This document shows, in pieces, positions 37,145-48,092 of a stretch of 64,000 bases of DNA. Every line of letters begins with the position of its first letter. Position 1 is the stretch's first letter. The position numbers and the translations under genes were made by a program. This stretch comes from Caenorhabditis elegans. Lineage: Eukaryota; Nematoda; Chromadorea; Rhabditida; Rhabditidae. The notes under the pieces are model-generated. The model was not told the DNA's origin, searched no databases, and worked only from the letters and a program-made list of their open reading frames with translations. The stretch covers positions 14,260,001 through 14,324,000 of the forward strand of contig NC_003279.8 of assembly GCF_000002985.6 (NCBI RefSeq). Reading direction: 5' to 3'.

Positions 37145-37288
37145 AGATGATTCGTTCATCTTCTCTTCTTATTTTTTACTTTTACGTCTTGGGCATTGTG
37201 TGCCGTTTACCTTCTGCTACTCTTTGCCCCTTATTGCTCTTCTGTATCAAATTAATATTCACACTCACTCATTATTCTCTTTACAGTT

Positions 37289-38265
37289 ATGTCGTTTCCA
37301 ATCCTCTTGTTGCCCCCGAAAGCTCTGCAAAATGTTCTGCGAAACATGGAGAGTATGGATTTGTAAGTTTTTCCCCTTTTAAAATTGTTTATTAATTAAA
37401 TATTTACAGCGTCTTCTTCTCATTTGCATCGAAAAAGTGCTTGGATCTCGCAGTTTCCCAGAACATCAAAATATCGCATCTACATTTGACGTCTGAACGA
37501 ATTGATCACATCGAGATTGCGGCAGTATTTGAAGACAATACAAGTGCAGGATTAATTCCTTGGCGTGAAGCAAACCAGCCGGTATTGCTACCAATATTGG
37601 GAATTAGGTACCCAGACGGACAATATATGCAAAGCTTAGATATGAGGAGGACTGTTCGGTGGGTTGGACATAAAGCGCTCATTGAGCACTTCATCGTGTT
37701 ATTCCATCGATCGAAAATCGACAGGATTAGTCTTCGTAGAGCTGTGTTGGATTCCGAACAGCTCGCCAATATGCACATACCGATTGGAGAGTTCAGATTG
37801 TGCACTGATGGTCTTCTTTACGATGAGGTTATTCGGAGTATTTCAATTCTCAAATCTGAAAAGCTACACATCACATGCAACCATAACAGTTTCGAAGACC
37901 GCCAGATGCACGAGCTACTTGGAAGAAATCTTACTGGTGTGGAGTTCAGTAAAATGGAAAAATCTTCGTTATGGATGACTAATGCAACACATATCAGAAC
38001 ACTGGTATGTATCAAATCACATTTGTTGAATGAATTCCTGAAGCACTGGATCCAAGGATCAAATCCCAGAATGAAATATCTACAGACTTCCGTTCAACTG
38101 GAGATGGAAGAGTGCAAGTCAAAGATATTTCAAGGGATAAATGTGTCTATTGAGGAGGATGCGATAATGATTAAAAGTCTTCGAGGAACACTTGCGAGGA
38201 TCACTTTGAAGGTGGTCAGGCAGGAAGTTTCGATTCGAATGGTTGTTCAAACTACTCCATTTTAA
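37289..38265 (+). CDS. F-box protein with type-2 F-box-associated domain (FBXB-like)
   Basis: Two exons: 37289-37362 and 37410-38265, joined in frame (TT|C) across a 47-bp intron, for 309 residues. The F-box starts MSFPILLLPPKALQNVLRNM and continues FFSFASKKCLDLAV. The C-terminal signature is LNEFLKHWIQGSNPRMKYLQ. The intron position is the same as in the paralogues at 23506, 26001, 38755 and 45070, so they share one ancestral structure. Function as an SCF substrate adaptor is inferred; the substrate is unknown. Confidence 0.83.
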
Positions 38266-38754
38266 TTTTATTTACTCGTTTCTGTGATTCTTCTATGATG
38301 TTCTTTGTTAAATGAATGTTTTTTTTTTAAATTTCCATAAGCTTAGTTATTACCGTGTTCAAGACATCTTCTACAGAAAAACATCTGATTTGAAAATGTA
38401 AGGTGAAAGTTTACATAGGACACCCCTTGTCGAATCTTCCATTAATAATCGCCCAACTTCTATAGGTCACCCCCAATGTTTCGTTTGCCTGCTCCGGGGT
38501 TCAAGCTTTTGATAGGGTTAGCTCATAATTCGAATAAATTTCCAGGTAGCCTATTCTAAGTTGGCATATTGTTTTTTTCTAGCTTAAAGGGCTTGTACTT
38601 AGCTAGTTTTTTGTGATATAGGTTCTTTTTCAAATCACAAAAAATGCTTGGTAAGTAAATTTTTTTATTCCCTTCCTTCCCCGTGACCTGGACCATGTGT
38701 GCACCTGTCATCTTATCGCTAGGAAAAGACCCCTTCTAGCTCATTTCCCCTCTC

Positions 38755-39763
38755 ATGGCTCTCCCAATTCTTCGTCTTCCCCGAAAATGCCTACGTCTCG
38801 CAGCTCTGCACATGAAATTTATCGATTTGTAAGTTGCATTTTTCTTGGATTTTCTTTTTTGTTGAGTTTTAAAAACTTAAAAACCGTATTTTTTGTAGAA
38901 TACGCTTCTCATTCACCTGTGAGACTGCAAAAAATCTCGCGGAAACTTTCAACTTTCCGGTGACCGGAATTCGAATGGCTATCAGAGCAAATTTCCGTCT
39001 TGATGTTATCTATGAAGGGGAAATGTATACATTTGCAACTGAGAAGTGGCTGGAAGAACAGGATCTGGAACAAGTTTACATTTCTCGACGGCAAATCGTG
39101 ATTTTCCCGGAAGAATTTGGCATCAGAAATTACATTGATCACCTGCAAATTGTGCTGAAATATCCTAAGATTACTGAGCTGTTCATTGCAAGCTTCGATC
39201 ACGATTCAGAGCAGTTTTGTAAGGAGTTTGAAGGCTTGAAGTTCAGAACCTTAAGTTTTGGATCCAACGATCCACTGTCCTCAATGCGCACCGCAATCAG
39301 TCTATCCCCTCAAAGTGATATTATCCAGCTCGAAGGTGAAGATATGTCATCTGCGAAGTCTCTTCTTCTACAGAACACCGATGAAGTCTACATAACATCC
39401 TCACCATTCACCTTTACCCTCAATGACCTACTACTTTGCAATAGCCGGAGAGTGGTTGTGCGCGCGAGATGGGACCTGAAGGACCTGAACACGTTCCTGA
39501 AGCACTGGGCAGCAGGGGTAAGGAGATTGGAAAAGCTAGTTGTTGGGCATCAGAATCTACCGAGAACTTTGAATCAGCGGATGGCTAGCTTGTTCCAAGG
39601 GATCAGTCATGAGGTTTTGCCGAAGGATCGTGTGACAAGGCATTTGGATGGTGGAGAGGAAGTGATGTTCAAGGGAGGAACGATTATTAGGAGAAACGAT
39701 GGAATTGAGGCAATTGTTATTTTTAGTTTTACCTTTCAAATGTTTGTGCTTAATGATTTATGA
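38755..39763 (+). CDS. F-box protein with type-2 F-box-associated domain (FBXB-like)
   Basis: Two exons: 38755-38828 and 38899-39763, joined in frame (TT|A) across 70 bp, for 312 residues. The F-box starts MALPILRLPRKCLRLAALHM. The associated domain shows LNTFLKHWAAGVRRLEKLVV, which has lost the SNPRMKY form seen in the three genes to its left. AATAAA overlaps the region just past the stop (39764-39770). The last 134 codons (from 39361) lie inside the 3,464-bp tandem duplication, so the window contains a second, identical copy of this gene's end at 42825-43227. Confidence 0.82.
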
Positions 39764-39994
39764 ATAAATTTTAATTTGGATTTGTTTGAAAGCTGGAAAC
39801 AGAAAAAAAGGTTCCTAAACAGGCCTTTCAGATTTTCAGGTTGATATTCGGCCCGGCAGCCTGGCTTTTGCCATTTTGTTGGTCCGCCAGCCAGACCTCA
39901 ATAGGCCGACAGCCCGGGCCGGTCCTGCTTTACATGTGTTGATTTGACTTAGCTCTTCCGATACTGCTTTATTTGATAAAGGATTTCCTCTCTG

Positions 39995-41142
39995 AGGCGA
40001 AAATAGCCGCTTGGCAAATTTTTTTGTCGACAAATTCGGCAAATCGGCAATTTTCAAATCCGGCAATTCGCCGATTTGCCGGAAATTTTCAAATACGGCA
40101 ATTTGCTGGTTTGCCGGAAATTTACAATTCCGGCAGTTTGCCGATTTGCCGGAAATTTTCAATTCCGGCAATTTGTCGATTTGCCGGTTTACCGGAAATT
40201 TTCAATTCCACCAATTTGCCGATTTTGCCGGAATTTTTCAATTCCGGGCACTTGTATATTTGTCGGAAAATTTCGATTCCGGCAATTAGCTGGTTTGCCG
40301 ATTTGCCGGAAATTTTCAATTCCGGTAAATTGCCGATTTGTCGAGTTGCCGGAAGTTTTCAATTCCGGGAATTTGTCGATTTGCCGAAATTTTTCAGTTT
40401 CGGCAATTTGCTGGTTTGCCGGAAATTTTCAACTCCGGCAACTTGCCAATTTGCCAGAAGCTTTCGATTCCGGCAATTAGCTGGTTTGCCGATTTGCCGG
40501 AAATTTTCAATTCCGGTAATTTGCCGATTTGCCGAGTTGCCGGAAGTTTTCAATTCCGAGAATTTGCCGGTTTCCCAGAAATTTTCAATTCCGGCAATTT
40601 GCCAATTTCCCGGAAATTTACAATTCCGGCAGTTTGCCGATTTGCCGGAAACTTCAATTCCGGCAAGTTGTCGATTCGCCGAAAATTTTCAATCCTGCCA
40701 ATTTGCTGGTTTGCCGGAAATTTTTATTTTCGGCAATTTGCAGATTTGTCGGAAATTTTCTATCCCGGCAATTAGCTGGTTTGCCGATTTGCCGGAAATT
40801 TTCAATTCCGGTAATTTGCCGATTTGCCGAGTTGCCGGAAGTTTTCAATTCCGGGAATTTGTCGATTTGCCGAAATTTTTCAGTTTCGGCAATTTGCCGA
40901 TTTGCCGGAAATTTTCATTCCCGGCAATTTGCTGGTTTGCCGGAAATTTTCAACTCCGGCAACTTGCCAATTTGCCGGGAGTTTTCAATTTCGACTATCT
41001 TCCGAGTTGCCGGAAATTTTCAATCCCGGCAATTTGCCGATTTACTGAAAATTTTTAATCCCAGCAAATTGCAGATTTGCCGGAAATTTTCAATAACGGC
41101 AATTTGCCGGTTGCCGGAAAAAATCGTTTGCAGCCCACCCCT
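39995..41142. repeat. GCCGG satellite element (TTGCCGGAAATTTTCAATTCCGG)n
   Basis: About 35 units of 30-39 bp built on the motif TTTGCCGGAAATTTTCAA and its partner GGCAATTTGCCGA. The block ends GCAGCCCACCCCTG at 41142. An inverted relative begins TGGGGTGGGCGGCAAACG near 42376 and continues to the end of the duplication unit. The CAGGGGTGGGC-type end suggests a hAT-like palindromic element whose interior has expanded. Open frames of up to 361 codons are repeat translations (Phe/Pro/Cys-rich). A second copy is at 43459-44606. Confidence 0.85.
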
Positions 41143-41269
41143 GATATTGATACTGAAATATATGTACGAAATATTACTGATTTTTTTTTTGAAATTTTTC
41201 AAGTGTCTCGAGTTTCCTATAAACTTCCCCAGTAAATCCAAAGACGAATTATTCCCTTGACATCATCAT

Positions 41270-41419
41270 AAAACGATCTACAAAAATGCGGGAATTTTTC
41301 GCCCAAAAACCTATGACGTCAGCACGTTCTCAATAGTACAAAATCAGTTGAGAACTCTCCCGCATTTCTTGTAGATTTACGTAGATCAAACCAAAATAGG
41401 ACACTCTGACACCACGTGG
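41270..41419. repeat. Palindromic element, GTGTCAG family
   Basis: Contains GATCTACAAAAATGCGGGAA at the left, TGACGTCAGCACGTTCTCAA in the middle and GGACACTCTGACACCACGTG at the right. The left end is trimmed. The duplicated copy is at 44734-44883. Confidence 0.8.
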
Positions 41420-41605
41420 AAGCAACGAAGAGGGCCCCTCGTGTTAATGCGCCACATATGACGTCATATGTTTTTCTATTGTATACAGAGAGAACGGGCC
41501 ACACAAACACACACACACACATTTTTAGCGGTTACTCAAACCAAATATCGATCAGGGCTATAAGACGTGGCGACCTAACCCCCTTCAGTTGCCTATTGTC
41601 ACCCA

Positions 41606-41682
41606 ATGCCTCCCTTCCCAATACTGTTGCTTCCTGCAAAACCCCGGCAAATTGCTATAAAATTTATGGAGATTCTTGATAT
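41606..41682 (+). other. Extra copy of an F-box first exon
   Basis: This 77-bp exon (MPPFPILLLPAKPRQIAIKF onward, then GTAAGTG) is identical to the one at 45070-45146 that best serves the F-box gene ending at 47134. Before the duplication there was one such exon. Here it is followed first by the orphan end of the other F-box gene and then by the second copy. It could act as an alternative, far upstream first exon or as a start for chimeric transcripts, or be silent. Confidence 0.75.
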
Positions 41683-41708
41683 GTAAGTGAATTTCAGCTA
41701 ACTTGGAA

Positions 41709-42160
41709 ACACGTGGTGTCAGGTTGTCCCATTGCTCTACTGCACACAAAATTGGCGGGTAAAAAATATGTTTGAATTTTTTTGACGTCACAGTTTTGGT
41801 GTAACTTCGTTGAAACATCGATTTTATAAATTAACACAACAGTCGACCGCTGTGACGTCACAAAATTTCTAACATGTTTTCCGGCTATTTTTGTGTGCAG
41901 TGGAGCAACAGAGCGGTTTTTACTACGTGGCCGTAAAAAAAGAAAACTCGGCCACCTTCATAACATGGATACGGAACATTTCCTCAAAAATCGCCACGGT
42001 GGAACTATAGAACCCCCTTTCGAGAACAATCTCGTCAAGTTTCAGAAAGCGCCCCATGTCAAAAACCCCAGATAAATCATTGGCCGAATTTTTGATTTTT
42101 CTAGGCCACGTAGTAAAATCCGCTCTGTGGAGCGATGGGACAACCTGATACCACGTGTAG
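41709..42160. repeat. Nested palindromic elements
   Basis: The outer ends are CACGTGGTGTCAGGTTGTCCCA and TGGGACAACCTGATACCACGTG. Inside are two further inverted pairs: CTGCACACAAAA with TTTTGTGTGCAG, and TACTACGTGGCC with GGCCACGTAGTA. One palindrome therefore seems to have been inserted into another. It lies in the first intron of the downstream F-box gene. The duplicated copy is at 45173-45624. Confidence 0.75.
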
Positions 42161-42786
42161 GAAATTGAAAAAAAGAAAATGTAGTTTTCCTGCAGTGCAC
42201 ACGCTTGCTATAAAACTCAAATTTTTGAGCAGCGACCAAGAGCAAACATTTTTGGCCAATGGAACTTAAAGGTGGGGCGCGATTGCATTTTATTTCAAAA
42301 ATTCAAAATTATGTTTGTCGCTCAAAAAAGGCCTACAAAAATGCAAGCGCGCCCTATTGCAAACAACTGTAGGACCCTGGGGTGGGCGGCAAACGATTTT
42401 TTGAATTGAAAATTTCCGGCAAATTGTTAATTTGCCGAATTTGTCGGAAAAACGGCAATGTGCCGAAATTTTTCGGCTAATTGTGGTTTTGCACTTATTT
42501 GTTGGAAATTTCAGCATTTCAATTTCAAATGGCAAAATGTTAAGCATCCTATGAATGTTCCAAATTCTATGAAAATATCTAGAAAAAAAGGGAAAAAATT
42601 CAAATGAAAAATTTCCGGAAAATCGGCAAATTGCCGAAAATAAGAATTTCCGGCAAATCTGCAAATTGCCGGGATTGAAAGTTTCCGGCAAATCGGCAGA
42701 TCGCCGGAATTGAAAAATTTCCGCAGATCGACAAATTTACCTAATTGAAAATTTCAGGAAAACGGCAAATCGGCAATTTTCCGAAA

Positions 42787-43227
42787 ATGAAAATTCCGGC
42801 AAATCGGCAAACCGGCAATTTGCCTCTTCTTCTACAGAACACCGATGAAGTCTACATAACATCCTCACCATTCACCTTTACCCTCAATGACCTACTACTT
42901 TGCAATAGCCGGAGAGTGGTTGTGCGCGCGAGATGGGACCTGAAGGACCTGAACACGTTCCTGAAGCACTGGGCAGCAGGGGTAAGGAGATTGGAAAAGC
43001 TAGTTGTTGGGCATCAGAATCTACCGAGAACTTTGAATCAGCGGATGGCTAGCTTGTTCCAAGGGATCAGTCATGAGGTTTTGCCGAAGGATCGTGTGAC
43101 AAGGCATTTGGATGGTGGAGAGGAAGTGATGTTCAAGGGAGGAACGATTATTAGGAGAAACGATGGAATTGAGGCAATTGTTATTTTTAGTTTTACCTTT
43201 CAAATGTTTGTGCTTAATGATTTATGA
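42787..43227 (+). pseudogene. Chimeric ORF: satellite fused to F-box-associated C-terminus
   Basis: At the duplication junction the satellite runs in frame into the copied end of the F-box gene. An ATG at 42787 opens a frame of 146 codons: about 12 satellite-derived residues (MKIPANRQTGN) followed by the last 134 residues of the gene at 38755-39763, including LNTFLKHWAAG. There is no F-box. Expression is unknown, and I treat it as a gene fragment unless a transcript is shown. Confidence 0.7.
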
Positions 43228-43458
43228 ATAAATTTTAATTTGGATTTGTTTGAAAGCTGGAAACAGAAAAAAAGGTTCCTAAACAGGCCTTTCAGATTTT
43301 CAGGTTGATATTCGGCCCGGCAGCCTGGCTTTTGCCATTTTGTTGGTCCGCCAGCCAGACCTCAATAGGCCGACAGCCCGGGCCGGTCCTGCTTTACATG
43401 TGTTGATTTGACTTAGCTCTTCCGATACTGCTTTATTTGATAAAGGATTTCCTCTCTG

Positions 43459-44606
43459 AGGCGAAAATAGCCGCTTGGCAAATTTTTTTGTCGACAAATT
43501 CGGCAAATCGGCAATTTTCAAATCCGGCAATTCGCCGATTTGCCGGAAATTTTCAAATACGGCAATTTGCTGGTTTGCCGGAAATTTACAATTCCGGCAG
43601 TTTGCCGATTTGCCGGAAATTTTCAATTCCGGCAATTTGTCGATTTGCCGGTTTACCGGAAATTTTCAATTCCACCAATTTGCCGATTTTGCCGGAATTT
43701 TTCAATTCCGGGCACTTGTATATTTGTCGGAAAATTTCGATTCCGGCAATTAGCTGGTTTGCCGATTTGCCGGAAATTTTCAATTCCGGTAAATTGCCGA
43801 TTTGTCGAGTTGCCGGAAGTTTTCAATTCCGGGAATTTGTCGATTTGCCGAAATTTTTCAGTTTCGGCAATTTGCTGGTTTGCCGGAAATTTTCAACTCC
43901 GGCAACTTGCCAATTTGCCAGAAGCTTTCGATTCCGGCAATTAGCTGGTTTGCCGATTTGCCGGAAATTTTCAATTCCGGTAATTTGCCGATTTGCCGAG
44001 TTGCCGGAAGTTTTCAATTCCGAGAATTTGCCGGTTTCCCAGAAATTTTCAATTCCGGCAATTTGCCAATTTCCCGGAAATTTACAATTCCGGCAGTTTG
44101 CCGATTTGCCGGAAACTTCAATTCCGGCAAGTTGTCGATTCGCCGAAAATTTTCAATCCTGCCAATTTGCTGGTTTGCCGGAAATTTTTATTTTCGGCAA
44201 TTTGCAGATTTGTCGGAAATTTTCTATCCCGGCAATTAGCTGGTTTGCCGATTTGCCGGAAATTTTCAATTCCGGTAATTTGCCGATTTGCCGAGTTGCC
44301 GGAAGTTTTCAATTCCGGGAATTTGTCGATTTGCCGAAATTTTTCAGTTTCGGCAATTTGCCGATTTGCCGGAAATTTTCATTCCCGGCAATTTGCTGGT
44401 TTGCCGGAAATTTTCAACTCCGGCAACTTGCCAATTTGCCGGGAGTTTTCAATTTCGACTATCTTCCGAGTTGCCGGAAATTTTCAATCCCGGCAATTTG
44501 CCGATTTACTGAAAATTTTTAATCCCAGCAAATTGCAGATTTGCCGGAAATTTTCAATAACGGCAATTTGCCGGTTGCCGGAAAAAATCGTTTGCAGCCC
44601 ACCCCT
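43459..44606. repeat. GCCGG satellite element, duplicated copy
   Basis: Identical to 39995-41142, displaced by 3,464 bp as part of the tandem duplication. Confidence 0.9.
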
Positions 44607-44733
44607 GATATTGATACTGAAATATATGTACGAAATATTACTGATTTTTTTTTTGAAATTTTTCAAGTGTCTCGAGTTTCCTATAAACTTCCCCAGTAAA
44701 TCCAAAGACGAATTATTCCCTTGACATCATCAT

Positions 44734-44883
44734 AAAACGATCTACAAAAATGCGGGAATTTTTCGCCCAAAAACCTATGACGTCAGCACGTTCTCAATAG
44801 TACAAAATCAGTTGAGAACTCTCCCGCATTTCTTGTAGATTTACGTAGATCAAACCAAAATAGGACACTCTGACACCACGTGG
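44734..44883. repeat. Palindromic element, GTGTCAG family (duplicated copy)
   Basis: Same as 41270-41419, displaced by 3,464 bp. Confidence 0.85.
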
Positions 44884-45069
44884 AAGCAACGAAGAGGGCC
44901 CCTCGTGTTAATGCGCCACATATGACGTCATATGTTTTTCTATTGTATACAGAGAGAACGGGCCACACAAACACACACACACACATTTTTAGCGGTTACT
45001 CAAACCAAATATCGATCAGGGCTATAAGACGTGGCGACCTAACCCCCTTCAGTTGCCTATTGTCACCCA

Positions 45070-47134
45070 ATGCCTCCCTTCCCAATACTGTTGCTTCCTG
45101 CAAAACCCCGGCAAATTGCTATAAAATTTATGGAGATTCTTGATATGTAAGTGAATTTCAGCTAACTTGGAAACACGTGGTGTCAGGTTGTCCCATTGCT
45201 CTACTGCACACAAAATTGGCGGGTAAAAAATATGTTTGAATTTTTTTGACGTCACAGTTTTGGTGTAACTTCGTTGAAACATCGATTTTATAAATTAACA
45301 CAACAGTCGACCGCTGTGACGTCACAAAATTTCTAACATGTTTTCCGGCTATTTTTGTGTGCAGTGGAGCAACAGAGCGGTTTTTACTACGTGGCCGTAA
45401 AAAAAGAAAACTCGGCCACCTTCATAACATGGATACGGAACATTTCCTCAAAAATCGCCACGGTGGAACTATAGAACCCCCTTTCGAGAACAATCTCGTC
45501 AAGTTTCAGAAAGCGCCCCATGTCAAAAACCCCAGATAAATCATTGGCCGAATTTTTGATTTTTCTAGGCCACGTAGTAAAATCCGCTCTGTGGAGCGAT
45601 GGGACAACCTGATACCACGTGTAGGAAATTGAAAAAAAGAAAATGTAGTTTTCCTGCAGTGCACACGCTTGCTATAAAACTCAAATTTTTGAGCAGCGAC
45701 CAAGAGCAAACATTTTTGGCCAATGGAACTTAAAGGTGGGGCGCGATTGCATTTTATTTCAAAAATTCAAAATTATGTTTGTCGCTCAAAAAAGGCCTAC
45801 AAAAATGCAAGCGCGCCCTATTGCAAACAACTGTAGGACCCTGGGGTGGGCGGCAAACGATTTTTTGAATTGAAAATTTCCGGCAAATTGTTAATTTGCC
45901 GAATTTGTCGGAAAAACGGCAATGTGCCGAAATTTTTCGGCTAATTGTGGTTTTGCACTTATTTGTTGGAAATTTCAGCATTTCAATTTCAAATGGCAAA
46001 ATGTTAAGCATCCTATGAATGTTCCAAATTCTATGAAAATATCTAGAAAAAAAGGGAAAAAATTCAAATGAAAAATTTCCGGAAAATCGGCAAATTGCCG
46101 AAAATAAGAATTTCCGGCAAATCTGCAAATTGCCGGGATTGAAAGTTTCCGGCAAATCGGCAGATCGCCGGAATTGAAAAATTTCCGCAGATCGACAAAT
46201 TTACCTAATTGAAAATTTCAGGAAAACGGCAAATCGGCAATTTTCCGAAAATGAAAATTCCGGCAAATCGGCAAACCGGCAATTTGCCGACTTGCCGAAT
46301 TTGTCGACAAATCAATTTGCCGAACGGCAACAGCCGCATTTTCAAAATTTCAGAGTCAACTTCTCCCTAATCACTCAAAATGCGAAGAACGTGGTGATCT
46401 CCGCAAAACTAAAAGTTTCGATCAGCTGTTTCATAGAAAGAGATTCTCGAATCCGTCTGAAGATTGGAAGAGTTGAGAAATTTCTTCCTGGTCCGTCGCT
46501 GGATCAAACGAAATTCTACTTGGAACATCTTATGGAAATATTTTGTCAGAAAAAACTGAAATGCTTGACTTTCACCGATGTTGGAATTGCATTGCAAGTA
46601 GTTATTGGAGATTTCGATAGATTTCAAGATCTAATACTTCAAAGCGGATATTTCTCGCGATCCTCTGCTTCCCTGAAGACAGCTCGGGAGTATGCTCCTA
46701 AGGTGGAATGTATGAATCTGAAGGATGCAATGTTAACCCACACGGTTCTGTTCAATAGAAGATTCCAGAGAGGCTTGTTGGTTCAGAACTTTCAACGTTT
46801 ATTGCTGCCTGTCAGCTTCCGTCTGAACCTTGATGACTTGTTGCTGATCAATGTGAAGCGTGTCGGTTTGACTGCTGAAGTCGGTTCTAGAGATATCAAC
46901 TTGTTCCTGAAGCACTGGATAGCTGGATCGAACGATGAGCTGGACCATCTGAGCTTCACGCTTTCCAGTGAAGAAGGTGATGTCTTGCAGGGAATCAAGT
47001 TTCAAATATCAAATGAACTAAAACCAAAACGAACAAGTCGCTCAGGAATAGATGTTCGGAGAAACGATGGAACGATCGCAATTATTTCCATCAACTCGTC
47101 CAGGAACGTCGAGATCAGTGTGATGAATAATTAA
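45070..47134 (+). CDS. F-box protein with type-2 F-box-associated domain (FBXB-like)
   Basis: Exon 1 at 45070-45146 and exon 2 at 46354-47134 join in frame (AT|A) for 285 residues across a 1.2-kb intron packed with palindromic and satellite DNA. The F-box starts MPPFPILLLPAKPRQIAIKF and continues VNFSLITQNAKNVV. The signature LNLFLKHWIAGSNDELDHLS-like stretch (INLFLKHWIAGSNDEL) is intact. The protein ends VEISVMNN. Its closest relatives are the two broken genes at 53480-55433 and 56650-58522, which share exon 1 length (77 bp) and the VNFSL..NAKN start of exon 2. The tandem duplication gives it a second, distal copy of exon 1 at 41606-41682. Confidence 0.8.
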
Positions 47135-47189
47135 CAACTTTCTTTTTCGCTTTTTGTATTGCCTTGGCAAGTTTTATATATTTTCAAGT

Positions 47190-47755
47190 TAAGTTTTTGT
47201 TGATAAAATGTGTTTCCAATTTTCCTGAAAAAAATTAACCCAAGATGAACAAAATCTCTAAACAGAAGAAGTAGCCAAAAGTTTTAAAAAAGTTATTGGT
47301 TTTTTGCTGATTTTTTATAGTTTTCAAGTGAGTATTCATAACAGGGGGCAGATAGCTCAGTCGGTAGTGGTGGCCGCTAGCAGTCTGGAGGTCACGAGTT
47401 CAAGTCCGGTCTCACCCCCTAGGTTCACCCAGCCTCTATTGGGAAGTGGAGCAATCCACGACTGGATTATCGGCCACAGTCCCCGGCTAGGACGTGGCTT
47501 AAATTACAGCCCAGAGGGATCACCACCAGGCAGTGTACCTGAATCCCAGATCCGCAGTGCATAGCACTTGAAGAACGGATCGTCCTTTAATCCTTTAATC
47601 CTTTAAGTTTTTGTTGATAAAATGTGTTTCCAATTTTTCTGAAAAAAATTAACCTAAGATGAACAAAATCTCTAAACAGAAGAAGTAGCCAAAAGTAAAA
47701 AAAAGTTATTGGTTTTTTGCTGATTTTTTATAGTTTTCAAGTGAGTATTCATAAC
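47190..47755 (+). repeat. 153-bp direct repeats bracketing a SINE
   Basis: The segment 47190-47342 recurs at 47604-47755 with a handful of differences. The two copies run from TAAGTTTTTGTTGATAAAAT to GTGAGTATTCATAAC. The SINE fills exactly the space between them. Ordinary retroposition makes target duplications of under about 20 bp, so this is unusual. Confidence 0.9.
47343..47603 (+). mobile_element. tRNA-derived SINE, 261 bp
   Basis: The head has tRNA promoter boxes (TAGCTCAGTCGGTAGTGG and GAGTTCAAGTCCGG). It is followed by a unique body with GGGAAGTGGAGCAATCCACG and CCCCGGCTAGGACGTGG. The tail is three CCTTTAAT units. A related tRNA head lies on the minus strand at 62733-62814. Confidence 0.8.
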
Positions 47756-47798
47756 TCCACAACAAGGGACTTAAGAAAAAAAGATCAACTAATCGACT

Positions 47799-47975
47799 TA
47801 GGGCTCCAATGAGGTCGCCGCGCCGGGATCACGGCCTCAGCGGAACCCCGAACGTGTCGGCCGCTTCTAAACATCCACCTCTTCGCATTACGTTGCACAC
47901 ACACAGCGGCGTCGGCGCGCGGCGTAAGGCCGGAAGACACATATTTCGCGTCTCGCTCAGCTGGGAGCCCTAAAT
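47799..47975. repeat. TAGGGCTCC-ended element, short copy
   Basis: Begins TTAGGGCTCCAATGAGGTCG and ends CAGCTGGGAGCCCTAA. It contains one GGAACCCCGAACGTGTCGGC unit, where the relative at 23043-23400 has three. GC-rich, no gene. Confidence 0.82.
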
Positions 47976-48040
47976 CAACTGTTGTCTAGAATTTTGTCCA
48001 CATTTCACATGATTCAGCATATCAAAAAATTGAGGTCAAT

Positions 48041-48092
48041 AGATACAGCGGCCGACACTTCGCGAGTCCATTTTTGGCCACTTCTCTTGAGA
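48041..48092. repeat. Short conserved repeat GATACAGCGGCCGACAC
   Basis: The stretch GATACAGCGGCCGACAC followed by GCGAGTCCA, TTTTGG and TTCTCTTGA recurs at 56297-56348 with only a few changes. The flanks differ. Confidence 0.7.

Larger units (their letters stand above)
39361..42824 (+). repeat. 3,464-bp perfect tandem duplication, copy 1
   Basis: Everything from 39361 to 42824 recurs at 42825-46288, at a constant offset of 3,464. Every stretch I compared is identical. The left breakpoint is in coding sequence of the F-box gene at 38755-39763 (GAAGTC|TCTTCTTC). The right breakpoint is in a GCCGG satellite (AATTTGCC). The junction has at most one base of shared sequence. Confidence 0.95.
42825..46288 (+). 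repeat. 3,464-bp perfect tandem duplication, copy 2
   Basis: This is the second copy of the block described at 39361-42824. It contains the end of the upstream F-box gene, the satellite element, palindromic elements and the first exon of the downstream F-box gene. Confidence 0.95.

Noticed and set aside
40000-41060. 361-codon Phe/Pro/Cys-rich ORF and its overlapping frames
   Set aside because: It is a translation of the GCCGG satellite; every frame is open because the unit lacks stops. The identical set at 43437-44522 is the duplicated copy.
39995-41142. CRISPR-like regular repeats
   Set aside because: The repeats are degenerate, have no unique spacers, and the genome is a nematode's. It is a satellite.
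41416-41679. 87-codon ORF at the duplicated F-box first exon
   Set aside because: It is another frame across a palindromic element and the 77-bp exon. The exon's own frame (starting at 41606) fits the F-box family.
47343-47420. tRNA gene candidate
   Set aside because: The A and B boxes are good, but the sequence continues into a SINE body with a CCTTTAAT tail and the anticodon arm does not fold as a standard tRNA. The same goes for 62733-62814 and the repeats at 12243 and 12545.
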